DNA of 64,000 nt, from positions 1-64,000 of the forward strand of contig NZ_LMTZ01000114.1 of assembly GCF_001456025.1 (NCBI RefSeq), in the 5' to 3' direction. Made by a program: the position numbers and the translations under genes. The notes under the pieces are model-generated. The model saw nothing but the letters and a program-made list of their open reading frames with translations. It did no database searches and was not told where the DNA came from. The DNA is from Mastigocoleus testarum BC008. Its GTDB lineage: Bacteria; Cyanobacteriota; Cyanobacteriia; Cyanobacteriales; Nostocaceae. This document shows positions 35,294 to 45,400 of the stretch, piece by piece (the first letter of the stretch is position 1; every line of letters starts with the position of its first letter).

Positions 35294-36799
35294 TTATGGT
35301 GTTGAGTTCAAAGCCAGAGCATCTCGTGCTGAGACTCCTTCACCTTCGGTCCCGAAATACCATAAAGCAGAAGCAGCTTCCGCACGGGTCACTGGTTTTT
35401 TTGGTTGGAACAAAGTAGTGTAGCCAAAAACCCGACGAATATTAGCTTTGTCGCCATTTTGGAAATCTGCTAACACTGCTCGCAAAGCCCTGGAACTGAT
35501 TTTTGCTGAATCTTGGAAACCCCATGTTTGTTTTACACTTTCCAAACTTGCGGTTGGTAGAGCCTGACGCACGTCTAAAGGTACTTTCCACAAAATTAGT
35601 TGCTCCCGGTTCAGAGGTGAATTGGGCTGGAAAAGCACTTGTGTCGAATCACCTGATAACGAACTGGGAATAATACCTGCTTCTGCTAATCCTTGGATTA
35701 CGCCAAAATCTGGGTCGGTTTTTGAAACGTCTCTAAAGACTGGTTTAGTACTTGCTGAAGCTAACCGAATTTGTTTTGTTGGGTCATTACCATGCATCTT
35801 ATTGTAGGCGGTTATTAACCATCTTGCATATTCGCGACGGGTAATATTTTTTGCTGGTTCAAATTTATTGATATTGGGATTGCTTACAGTAGAATTATCT
35901 GCAGCAGAATTAGGAGTACTTTTATTTTGTTCGGAGCCAATATCGAAGTTTATTGTTAAAACCCCCAATTTTGCCAGGTCTTGAATTTTTTCTTGTTGTT
36001 GTGGTGGGATTTTATCGACGTCGTTAAAATTTTGCCTTGCTTTGGTTGCAGACCCACTGCTATTTTCCGAGTTTTTATTTTTCAAATTTTCCGAAGATTC
36101 AGAGGTCCCAGCATTATTTGCGACTGATCCAATAAAGTCTGCAGAACCGGGGGGGTTAGGTGAGTTTTCACGATTGCGATCAGGATTATTTTGTGTTGTT
36201 AATTTCCCGCCATTTATGTTTTCAACTAATAACTCAATATTTGTTTGTATTGGACTAGTTGGTATTTGATCAGTTGGTGTTTGATTAGCTTGTGTTTGAT
36301 TGGTTTGTGGTTTTTGAGCTTGGGTGTTGTTTACTGACTTGGGTTGGATGGAAATTTTGACTTGAGTGTCATTAAGCTGCGCAGCAATAATTCTTGGCGT
36401 TTCATCTTTTGATTTTTGCAAAATTTTCCAACCATTTTGCTGTAATTGCTTGATGTAAAAATTACTAACAATATTACTGGGGTCAGAGCTATGCCAGCGA
36501 GTTGATAATCTTGATGTAGGACCTTCAGTTGAACTAGCTTCCTCAAGAATTGCATTCGGATACTTCAGTTTTGCGGGAAAACCAACTGGTAGCTTAGAAG
36601 ATATTTGATTGGGCTGTTTGCTTTTAGACTGTTTACTTTCGTCGCTGACTGGTTTCGCTGCAAAAATATTGGGTTTATCTTTAAGCTTAGGGTCAGGAGC
36701 CAAAGATTTTTCGACAAAACTATTCGCACAACCGCTCAGGGAGGTTAATAAAATTGCCAAACTAAGAAAAATAACAGAACGAATATACAGAAATAACAC
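35294..36799 (-). CDS. SLH-domain lipoprotein
   Basis: A 501-residue surface protein. The N-terminal signal ends in the lipobox LSGC (Cys about 24), so it should be lipid-anchored. After a Lys/Ser/Asn-rich linker and a small alpha/beta region (NFYIKQLQQNGWKILQKS) comes a Gln/Thr/Asn tract built of 5-residue repeats. The C-terminal half holds S-layer homology repeats (ITRREYARWLITAYN, DFGVIQGLAEAGIIPSS, VTRAEAASALWYFG). SLH domains bind cell-wall polymers, so it may tie the outer membrane to peptidoglycan. The 15-bp array at 36241-36315 encodes the tract. Monocistronic. Confidence 0.9.
   Translation of the reverse strand: MLFLYIRSVIFLSLAILLTSLSGCANSFVEKSLAPDPKLKDKPNIFAAKPVSDESKQSKSKQPNQISSKLPVGFPAKLKYPNAILEEASSTEGPTSRLSTRWHSSDPSNIVSNFYIKQLQQNGWKILQKSKDETPRIIAAQLNDTQVKISIQPKSVNNTQAQKPQTNQTQANQTPTDQIPTSPIQTNIELLVENINGGKLTTQNNPDRNRENSPNPPGSADFIGSVANNAGTSESSENLKNKNSENSSGSATKARQNFNDVDKIPPQQQEKIQDLAKLGVLTINFDIGSEQNKSTPNSAADNSTVSNPNINKFEPAKNITRREYARWLITAYNKMHGNDPTKQIRLASASTKPVFRDVSKTDPDFGVIQGLAEAGIIPSSLSGDSTQVLFQPNSPLNREQLILWKVPLDVRQALPTASLESVKQTWGFQDSAKISSRALRAVLADFQNGDKANIRRVFGYTTLFQPKKPVTRAEAASALWYFGTEGEGVSARDALALNSTP
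36241..36315. repeat. in-frame 15-bp tandem repeat in the SLH lipoprotein gene
   Basis: Units of about 15 bp with core TTGGTNTTTGAT at 36256, 36271 and 36286 and more diverged flanking units, encoding TNQTQ/ANQTP/TDQIP-type pentapeptides on the minus strand. Confidence 0.85.
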
Positions 36800-37177
36800 T
36801 GAAAATCACATAACTCGTGCCAATACCTAAGCTAGCGCAGATTGATTAACTTTTGAGTGACCATTTGTAACTTCATAGTGATAGCTCTCTCTATTACAAA
36901 TATCATCTACAAATTTCATTACTCCATCGCCAGGATACCAACTTTAAACTTTTTCCAAATTAAAAAATGCGTCGATTAATAACCGCATTATCTTCAATGA
37001 TAAATTAATACTGCTGGCAAAAAAATTTCCCTATTTATGACACCATTTAAGAGTACTTATTATTGACCCCAAACAGGTCATGGGAGCCAGAGAACCACAA
37101 TTAATCGCGGGAGTCTTCAAGAAGTGATAACATAGAATTAAAACTATTATTAGCTTCACTCAAGGCGAGAATCCACA
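36800..37177. other. intergenic region upstream of the SLH lipoprotein
   Basis: About 380 bases presumably including promoters of the lipoprotein gene. No reliable box, repeat or RNA identified. Confidence 0.45.
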
Positions 37178-37446
37178 GTGTCTTACGATCCTGTATTCCA
37201 ATTAATATTGAAGCTTCAAAGCGTTGCTGTTGGTAAATTTAATGCGGCAATATACACACCATAATAATCCATCGAGGAGATAATATTCCAAACTCGCTGG
37301 ACTTACTAATAATTGTTTCTGAACAATTACGATCTTTAGGTCTAAAAATGAGCAATGTATTTAAGTTCAGACTAAATGGACTAATGCAGTCTGCTTTTCT
37401 TAATGCACAAAAGCTATCAGATTATTGTATTGCAAGGAGCCTATAA
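37178..37446 (+). pseudogene. small frameshifted gene remnant
   Basis: A GTG-started frame (SYDPVFQLILKLQSVAVGKF, then NAAIYTP) stops at 37262, and a different frame continues open for 59 codons with protein-like content (HRGDNIPNSLDLLIIVSEQL, then KMSNVFKFRLNGLMQSAFL) to a stop at 37444. The second frame has no ATG, GTG or TTG near its beginning. The simplest reading is one gene of about 88 codons broken by an indel near 37250-37270. I do not recognise the family. Confidence 0.45.
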
Positions 37447-37826
37447 ACTATTGATCGAGCATTGACCCTTTGGGTGTTAGCAGTTTTTTATACTAAAAAA
37501 AACATCTATGTACTATTGTACGTACTAACTAGGTGTAGTATAAAACCTAGCTATCAGTCTTGACGAAATTTTTTGATTCGGAGATGATGACGACTGAGAT
37601 TTATTCCTGAGTCGAAATTAATGAGCAGAGACCGTAAGGCAATTTCCCATGCACAAACATAACAACATCTACTACATAATATTAAATACCAATTTAAGAG
37701 AATAGGACCTGAAAAATCTAAAATAGATATTAAGTTTAAAAAAAAATTATTTCCAGCGACCGCTATTTTTTATATCAACTACTTTTAAGGGTCGTCGGGT
37801 TGTGACAAGTACTCAGACAAGATTTC

Positions 37827-39023
37827 ATGCAACTTTCCCAGGATCGGTTCGCATATACTGATGCTCCTCTACAGCTGATACTGTTTATTGATGGGCGACC
37901 CAAGTCCGGACAACAGGTGCAGCGTATCCGGTCTTACTTAAAAGAGTTAGAGGCAGAGTATCAGTTCGAACTGGAAATTGTTGATGTTGGACAGCAACCT
38001 TATTTAGCAGAACACTTCAAATTGGTTGCTACACCAGCTTTAGTAAAAATACATCCTGAACCGAGGCATATTTTGGCTGGCAGTAATATCGTCAGTCAAT
38101 TAAAAGTATGGTGGCCCCGTTGGCAAATTTCAGTGGATATGTATTTTAAATCACAGGTTGGTATGATAGAAGATACTGATAATATAGGAGATATAAGCAA
38201 ATTAAACTCTTCAGTGTCGGGAATTAAATCACTTGCTGTTTCAGCAGAACTGATGAAGCTATCAGACGAAATTTTCCACTTGAAGCAAGAGAAGGACAAG
38301 CTTGAGGAGCAATTACAATTCAAAGACCGGGTAATTGCTATGTTGGCGCACGATCTTCGTAATCCCTTGACAGCAGCAGCAATTGCAGTTGAGACTCTAC
38401 AATCTAATTACAGTCAGGAAAAAGGAATATTTAAACGTTTGACGCCTCCTCTGGCAGCTAAGTTGCTCAGACAGGCACGCACTCAAACACGAATAATTGA
38501 CAGGATGATCGCAGAACTTCTCCAGGTTGGGCGGGGAAAGGAAACAAAAATACCAATAGTCCCCCAAAAAACAGAAGTTGGTAAGTTATGTGGTGAGGTG
38601 ATGAGTGAATTACGTCAGCGTTATAAAGCAAAATCTTTGAAATTGGAGAGAGATATTCCCGAAGATTTGCCGTTAGTCTATGCAGACCCTGAGCGGATTC
38701 GTCAGGTTTTAATCAACCTTATAGATAACGCAATTAAATATACCCCTGAAGGTGGTGTTATCAGTATTTCTGGGTTACACCGTACAAGCCAAAAAGTTCA
38801 ATTTAGTATTGGTGACAGTGGTCCAGGTATTCCTGAAGAGAAGCGAGAGCAAATATTCGAAAACCACTATCGCTTAGAGCGGGATGAAGAAAAAGACGGC
38901 TACGGAATTGGTTTGTGTTTGTGTCAGCGAATTATTACAGCCCATTACGGTCAAATTTGGGTGGAAGAAGCTCCCACAGGTGGTGCTTGGTTCCACTTTA
39001 CTTTACCTGTATATCCGACCTAG
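37827..39023 (+). CDS. sasA: circadian histidine kinase SasA
   Basis: A 398-residue kinase with the diagnostic SasA layout: an N-terminal KaiB-like thioredoxin-fold sensor (residues about 15-100, LQLILFIDGRPKSGQQVQRI, TPALVKIHPEPRHIL), then HisKA with His175 in MLAHDLRNPL, and an ATPase domain with N-box LIDNAIKYTPEGG, G1 GDSGPGIPEE and G2 GYGIGLCLCQ. SasA docks on KaiC and phosphorylates RpaA to time gene expression. Cytoplasmic, no membrane segment. Upstream is a decayed small gene; mutT converges downstream. The cognate RpaA is not in the window, but the paralogue RpaB is. Confidence 0.95.
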   Translation: MQLSQDRFAYTDAPLQLILFIDGRPKSGQQVQRIRSYLKELEAEYQFELEIVDVGQQPYLAEHFKLVATPALVKIHPEPRHILAGSNIVSQLKVWWPRWQISVDMYFKSQVGMIEDTDNIGDISKLNSSVSGIKSLAVSAELMKLSDEIFHLKQEKDKLEEQLQFKDRVIAMLAHDLRNPLTAAAIAVETLQSNYSQEKGIFKRLTPPLAAKLLRQARTQTRIIDRMIAELLQVGRGKETKIPIVPQKTEVGKLCGEVMSELRQRYKAKSLKLERDIPEDLPLVYADPERIRQVLINLIDNAIKYTPEGGVISISGLHRTSQKVQFSIGDSGPGIPEEKREQIFENHYRLERDEEKDGYGIGLCLCQRIITAHYGQIWVEEAPTGGAWFHFTLPVYPT

Positions 39024-39027
39024 TATA

Positions 39028-39085
39028 GCGTTACGCGCAAGTCATTAGCGGATCCACAGTGACGTAGCCGATGTCCTAACCTCAT
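39028..39085. repeat. dispersed repeat fragment
   Basis: TAGCGTTACGCGCAAGTC and GCGGATCCACAGTGACGTAGCCGA, pieces of the same mosaic family as copies A and B; the GCGCTACGCGCAAGTC block recurs at about 49083. Confidence 0.6.
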
Positions 39086-39168
39086 TATGTAGTGCTATAA
39101 AAACGTAGCTTGGAAAAATTATCTTGGAATGTAAAAAATTCTGTCCATGCCAACAGTTAAATATATAA

Positions 39169-39615
39169 CTATTGCTGTTTTGAACGGTCAAGTAAAGGCT
39201 GTTTTGAACTTTTTTTAATTGCTTCAATAATCTCGGTGTTGGCTGGAGGAAAAGTAAAATTTTCTAGTTCATTAACCCACACCCAACGAATTTCATCACA
39301 TTCTATGGTTTGGGGCTCCCCAGAAAGATGCTGACAATGGTGAGCGGTTAGTGTAATACGTAAATTACTATAGGTATGATCGATGGTAGTTAAATGTTCT
39401 CCAACAGCAATTACCATACCTAATTCTTCTTGTATTTCACGTTTTATACATTCTTCAATACTTTCTCCTGGCTCGATTTTACCTCCAGGAAATTCCCACA
39501 AACCACCCATTTCTCCTCCTAAAGGGCGGCGGTCTATTAAGATTTGACCTTGTTCGCTCCAGATGACTGCAGCACCAATGATTTTATGGGGAGGGGTAGA
39601 GGAGGTTTGATTCAT
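39169..39615 (-). CDS. mutT: NUDIX hydrolase, MutT-like (8-oxo-dGTP diphosphatase)
   Basis: A 148-residue protein with a perfect NUDIX box beginning GKIEPGESIEECIKREI and ending QEELGM, preceded by GGLWEFPGG, the MutT-type substrate loop. The N-terminus IIGAAVIWSEQGQILIDRRP is typical. Likely removes oxidised dGTP (8-oxo-dGTP) to prevent mutations. Length fits. Convergent with sasA. Confidence 0.9.
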   Translation of the reverse strand: MNQTSSTPPHKIIGAAVIWSEQGQILIDRRPLGGEMGGLWEFPGGKIEPGESIEECIKREIQEELGMVIAVGEHLTTIDHTYSNLRITLTAHHCQHLSGEPQTIECDEIRWVWVNELENFTFPPANTEIIEAIKKSSKQPLLDRSKQQ

Positions 39616-40087
39616 AACTTAATAGAAGAGAAAAAAAGACCTTAAAATGAATAAATAAATTTGTAGATATTTTATTGCTTTTTGCTTGAGGTAATGTGGG
39701 TAATATCCTAATTTTATAAAAACTTACTTAAAGTCAAAATTCTCTGTTTTGATTTTAAACATATTTTTAAATAAATTTAAAAGATATATTCTAAATATAT
39801 ATTCAAATCCAACTTGAAATTCACATTTAAGTTTTTCCTCATTTATAAGAAATAATATTCAAGACTTTTTGTATTTATTTGAAACTTGAAACTATAGTCT
39901 TACTGAGCTTGATTAGGGGAAGGCATAATGAACATGGAAAATTAAATGTTCAAGATTTGTAAGTTTTATACTTCAAATATGAGCTATATTACAAGTCCTT
40001 TTGACCATAGACTGGTATAAAAAATTTTCCCAAACACGACCACTATAGTTTTAATTCACACTAAAATTTATTTGTTGATTTACTAAT
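39616..40087. other. AT-rich intergenic region
   Basis: About 470 bases between mutT and the DUF760 gene. Nothing supported. Confidence 0.5.
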
Positions 40088-40435
40088 TTATTCATTACTG
40101 CAATCGCCATCACTGTCCATATCTTGCAAAGCGATCTCAAAGTTCATCCTTTGTTCTGCATTGCGTAAAAAGTAACCACTCATCATCGCTGAAGCCAAAA
40201 GACGTCCGAGGTTTTCTCGATTAGTGGTAATAGTTACGCCAAAGTGTTCTGAAGGAATATTGCCAAGCAGCCCAGTTATTTTCCGTTCCATGACTTGAAA
40301 GACTTCGCTAGAATCTGGTTTGGACAATTGGCTAATTGTTTCCGGGCTCAATGATTTCACATATTGCCACAAAAAATTATCATTGTGTGGATTTTTCTCA
40401 AAAAACTCTGAAACTCGATCAAACGAATCACTCAT
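40088..40435 (-). CDS. DUF760-family protein
   Basis: A 115-residue helical protein with the DUF760 pattern: FLWQYVKSLSPETISQLSKP, VMERKITGLLGNIPSEHFGV, ITTNRENLGRLLASAMMSGY and FLRNAEQR. The family is shared by cyanobacteria and plastids; I cannot assign a molecular function. AGGAGC precedes the ATG at good spacing. The acidic tail DMDSDGDCSNE is unusual but short. Monocistronic. Confidence 0.9.
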   Translation of the reverse strand: MSDSFDRVSEFFEKNPHNDNFLWQYVKSLSPETISQLSKPDSSEVFQVMERKITGLLGNIPSEHFGVTITTNRENLGRLLASAMMSGYFLRNAEQRMNFEIALQDMDSDGDCSNE

Positions 40436-40592
40436 TATGTAAGCTCCTGTAATGATTTATGAACCCAACGAGGCTTAGTTTCAGTTTAACAACCTTGGGT
40501 ATTTACTGTTTTATTAAAAATAGTATGTATCTGTCTGTATCATCCACCAATCTTGAAAATAGTGGTTATTTTCATTCGACTGTCAAAACATA

Positions 40593-40621
40593 ATGGAGAC
40601 GTACAAGTGCAACGTCTCCAT
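40593..40621. repeat. GGAGACGT hairpin
   Basis: ATGGAGACGT (40593-40602) and ACGTCTCCAT (40612-40621), perfect 10-bp arms with a 9-base loop, in the 480-base gap between the DUF760 gene and the sigma factor gene. Same arm family as 31716 and 53198. No T-run follows, so not a clear terminator. Nothing else is supported in this gap. Confidence 0.8.
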
Positions 40622-40914
40622 CACTGAATAAAGATTGTATATCTTACTATTGAGTCAATTTAAACAAGTAGTAACCCAACTGAACAGACCAAAATAACTG
40701 CAAATAGTGCACATAGTCTAGAGCGATCGGAAGTTCTCCTCTCAGAAACCTTTGGAAATTAACCAAAATCTATTTTTACTGTGCGCCCAGTCTTGAGATA
40801 TAGAAAAAATAGGAAAATTTTCTAACCATACTGGTTAGTACACAGAAAGAACTGAAAAACTACCTTATTGAATTCTTAAGATCTTCTAACTATCAATTGA
40901 CTTTTTGAAGTAAC

Positions 40915-41871
40915 TTAGCTTGCCAAATATTCATTGATACTGGTTTTATATTTGCGAAGCTTGGTCAGTGCTTCTCGCTCAATCTGTCGAACTCTTTCAC
41001 GACTAATATTGAGCTGTTCACCAATTTTGGCTAAAGTCATGGTTTGCCCATCGATTAAACCAAAGCGTAGAGAAATTACTTCTCTTTGCTGGGGTGTTAA
41101 CTCTCCCATCAGACGTTCTAGGTCATAAGATAGTGATGATTGAGTGACAAACTCTTCTGGAGAAGCGCTAGTATCTTCTAGCATCTCACCTAATTCTGTA
41201 TCGTGATTGTCTCCCAATCGTAAATCTAGAGATAGTGGTAAACGAGATTTTTCTAGATATTCCCGTACTTGTTTGGGAGTTAAGCTTAATTCCTCTGCTA
41301 ATTCAGATATTGTGGCAGCTCTTCCTAATTTTTGTGACAGTTGGCGTTGGGCTTTTTTGATTTTGTTCAGCTTTTCGGTGATATGTATTGGCAACCTAAT
41401 TGTACGACCTTTTTCTGCAATTGCCCGGGTAATTGCTTGTCTAATCCACCAATATGCGTAGGTAGAAAATCTATATCCTTTAGTGGGATCAAATTTTTCT
41501 ACCCCCCGTTGCATGCCGATACTACCTTCTTGAATTAGATCTAGTAAGTCAACATTGCGCTTAATATACTTTTTGGCAACGGAAACAACTAAACGTAAAT
41601 TCGCTTCTACCATCTTGCGCTTGGCAAATTCACCAGAATCGATGGCACTATTGAGTTCAGAGGCTTCTAAATTTGTCTCCTCTGCCCACTCTTGTAGAGT
41701 TGGTTGGCGTCCTAACTTATTTGCTAATGACTCTCGTACTTCATACAAGCTGGTTGCACGTTGTACCTGTTTCCCATAAAAAATCTCTTCTTCGTGGGTC
41801 AAAAGTGGAACGCGACCAATCTCGCGCAAGTAAGTCCGCACGAGGTCTGTTGGTTTCTGAGCGGTCTTCAT
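40915..41871 (-). CDS. group 2 sigma factor (RpoD/SigA family)
   Basis: A 318-residue sigma-70 factor. Region 1.2 TDLVRTYLREIGRVPLLTHEEE; region 2 with NLRLVVSVAKKYIKR, LDLIQEGSIGMQRGVEKFDP and the -10 recognition segment YRFSTYAYWWIRQAITRAI; region 3 (IRLPIHITEKLNKIKKAQ); region 4 with the -35 helix-turn-helix (MTLAKIGEQLNISRERVRQIE). Lack of a long region 1.1 and the length put it in group 2, the non-essential sigma factors of cyanobacteria (SigB-E). Which letter cannot be set by reading alone. Such factors respond to carbon, nitrogen, light or stress. Confidence 0.93.
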   Translation of the reverse strand: MKTAQKPTDLVRTYLREIGRVPLLTHEEEIFYGKQVQRATSLYEVRESLANKLGRQPTLQEWAEETNLEASELNSAIDSGEFAKRKMVEANLRLVVSVAKKYIKRNVDLLDLIQEGSIGMQRGVEKFDPTKGYRFSTYAYWWIRQAITRAIAEKGRTIRLPIHITEKLNKIKKAQRQLSQKLGRAATISELAEELSLTPKQVREYLEKSRLPLSLDLRLGDNHDTELGEMLEDTSASPEEFVTQSSLSYDLERLMGELTPQQREVISLRFGLIDGQTMTLAKIGEQLNISRERVRQIEREALTKLRKYKTSINEYLAS

Positions 41872-42432
41872 GGCACTACTTTTCGGTAATTATAGGTTTG
41901 ACAGTAGTTTTCAGACTTGAATTTACTTGTTACTAAATAAATAGTTTCCATTGGGTGCACTTGTAATGAAAATGGCAACCCATCAAAAAATTGCTTTTTG
42001 ACCTGCTCGGCGGAGCTAATTTTTCAATAACTGTTCGATTACACTTTCACCTGCTAAAAGTTACAATTGTTCTTCTGTTAAAACAAGTATCAAGAGTTAG
42101 ATAAAAAGTTACGCTTCAAACATTTATGACTTTTTCTTATTTTCTTAATAAATTGTAACATTCTCATATTTGTGATGAAGGTTCGGTAAAGCGAACTTGA
42201 AATTTATTGAAGGCATTTATTGCCTTGGATAGAGCATAATCTCACTACAAACTTACTCCGGTAACTTAATATGGTCGCACAAATATTATGAAATTTTCTT
42301 AAAATATCTCAATCATAGCGATAAATTTTTACTGTAAGTTCTGGCTTAATAATTATTTCAAGAACTAACCTGTTATCAGTCACTTGTTATCTATCCCTAG
42401 TTCGATAACAAATGACCAATAACATATAAAGC
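41872..42432. other. intergenic region with an imperfect inverted repeat
   Basis: Between the sigma factor and carB, both minus. GTTATCAGTCACTTGTTATC (42372-42391) pairs with 42404-42423 with about three mismatches, lying just after the carB stop. It may help end carB transcription, though no T-run follows. Confidence 0.5.
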
Positions 42433-45400
42433 TTAAGTTGTAACGCAGTAGTCCTGGATAATTTTTACATCCAAGGTAGTGCGTTGTAAGGAACGAATAG
42501 CAGCAACCGTTGCTCTAGCGCCTGCTAGAGTAGTGATAATAGGGATTTTGTAACCTAAAGCTGTACGACGAATTAATCTTGCATCACTTTGAGCTTCTTC
42601 TCCAGAAGGCGAATTGATAATTAACTGAATTTTGCGGTTTTTGATCGCATCTAGGACGTGAGGACGACCTTCATGGAGTTTGAGTACTAATTCAACATCT
42701 AGTCCATGTTCTCTGAGCACCTGAAGTGTGCCTGATGTCGCCATTAAACCAAAGCCTAACTCAATAAATTCTTTGGCTACAGGTACAGTTGCGGCTTTGT
42801 CGCGATCGTTCATTGATACAAAGACTGTACCAGTTAAAGGAAGTAGCTCCCCTGCAGCAATTTCGGCTTTAGCGAAAGCTCTTCCAAAATCGCAATCAAT
42901 GCCCATGACCTCACCTGTTGATCGCATTTCTGGCCCTAAGATTGTATCAGTACCAGCAAATTTGTCAAAAGGTAATACGGCTTCTTTGACAGCTATGTGT
43001 TCTGGAATCACTTCTTTGGTAAATTCCAATTCTTTAAGTGTTCTACCGGACATCACTAAAGATGCAATTTTTGCCAGAGGTACGCCTGTTGCTTTAGAAA
43101 CAAATGGAACGGTGCGGGATGCCCGGGGATTAGCTTCGAGAATATAAACTTGGGGTGAGTCATTGTTCAAGCCAACCACGGCAAACTGGATATTCATCAA
43201 ACCTACTACTTTCAGTGCCTTGGCTAACTCAGCAGTCCAGTGGCGTATTTGTGTCAGAATTTCCGGTGGTAAAGACATGGAAGGTAAAGCACAAGCCGAA
43301 TCACCTGAGTGAATACCCGCTTGCTCGATGTGTTCCATGATGCCACCAATGGTAACTTCTCCGGTAAGATCTGCGATCGCATCAACATCAACTTCAGTGG
43401 CGTTTTCTAAAAACTTATCAATTAAGATTGGATGTTCTGGTTCGACTTGAACTGCGAAGGTCATATAGCGTTCCAATTCTACGTCGGAGTAGACAATTTC
43501 CATTGCTCTTCCTCCTAATACGTAGCTAGGACGTACTACAACTGGATAACCGATGCGTTTGGCAACTATCAGTGCATCCTTATAACTACGAGCAATACCA
43601 TTAGGTGGTTGGGCTATCTTTAGCTCATCCAGAATTTTTTCGAATTTTTCCCGATCTTCGGCTATATCAATGGAGTCAGGAGATGTCCCCCAAATTTTGG
43701 GCATTGTAAATCCTGAGCTTTCACCACCACAAACTTCTGATTCTTGGGTCTGTGATTTTTGAGTCTCTGATTTTTCAGCTTCTGATTCTTGATTTGCAAA
43801 CTCTTGAGCTTCCAAATCTTGTAAATATTTTTGTAAGGGTACCGCTAATTTAAGAGGTGTTTGTCCGCCGAACTGAACAATAATTCCTACTGGGTTTTCC
43901 GCTTCAACAATATTCAAGACGTCTTCTTTTGTGAGTGGCTCAAAATAAAGTCGATCGCTTGTATCGTAATCAGTAGATACAGTTTCTGGGTTGGAGTTAA
44001 CCATGATGGTTTCGTATCCCGCATCTCCCAGAGCAAAAGCTGCATGACAACAACAGTAGTCAAATTCTATTCCCTGTCCGATGCGATTGGGACCGCCACC
44101 TAAAATCATCACTTTAGGTTTATTTGTGGGTACTACCTCTGTTTCTTCCTCATATGTTGAGTAGTGATAGGGAGTAAATGCTTCAAATTCTGCAGCGCAC
44201 GTATCTACGGTTTTGTAAACAGGGATTATATTTAGTTGTTTGCGATAGTTTCTTACTTCGTCTTCAGTAGTCTTAGTTGCAAAAGCTATTTGTTTGTCAC
44301 TAAACCCTTGACGCTTGACCTCAAAAAGTTGCTCTTTTGTCAATTCTGCTAAAGATGTACGCTTGAGAAATTTTTCTACCTCCAACAATTGTTGCATTTT
44401 ATCTAAGAACCACGGATCGATACCTGTCAGTTCATAGATTTCTTCATTTTTAATTCCCAGTTGCATGGCGTGACGCACGGCAAATATCCTTTCTGGATTG
44501 GGAGTTCTTAACTGAGCACGAGTTTGTTCGCCACTGGGTAACTTTTCTTTAATATCGCAGCCCCAGCCCGCACGTCCTGTTTCCAATGAACGCAGAGCTT
44601 TTTGAAAAGACTCATTAAATGTCCGCCCAATAGCCATAGCTTCGCCAACCGAACGCATTTGGGTGTTTAGCACAGCTTGGGAACCAGGAAATTTTTCAAA
44701 GGCGAAACGAGGAACCTTAGTCACCACATAGTCAATGGTTGGCTCGAAGGAAGCAGGAGTTTGCTTCGTAATATCATTTTTGATTTCATCTAAGGTATAA
44801 CCCACCGATAACTTGGCTGCCATTTTCGCAATTGGAAAACCTGTAGCCTTAGAAGCTAAAGCTGAAGAACGAGAAACTCGGGGATTCATCTCAATCACAA
44901 TTGCTTCCCCATCTACGGGATTAATGGCAAACTGAATATTGGAACCACCCGTTTCAACACCGATCTCGCGAATAATTTTAACTGCCATATCCCGCAGCCG
45001 CTGATATTCCTTATCAGTTAGTGTTTGGGCTGGAGCAACTGTAATTGAATCCCCAGTATGAATCCCCATGGGGTCAATGTTTTCAATCGAACAGATAATT
45101 ACTACGTTATCTGCCAAGTCACGCATCACTTCAAGTTCGTACTCTTTCCAACCAATTAGAGATTGATCGATGAGGATTTGTGACACCGGGGAAGCATCCA
45201 GACCTCCCTGTGCCATTTCAGCAAATTCTTCTTCGTTATAAGCGATACCACCACCTGTTCCACCCATTGTGAAAGCAGGACGAATTATGAGAGGGTATGC
45301 ACCAATTTTTGTTGCAATTAACTTTGCTTCCTCTAAAGAAGAAGCTGTACCACTAGGGCACATTTTTACCCCGATACGCACCATCGCTTCATTAAATAGC

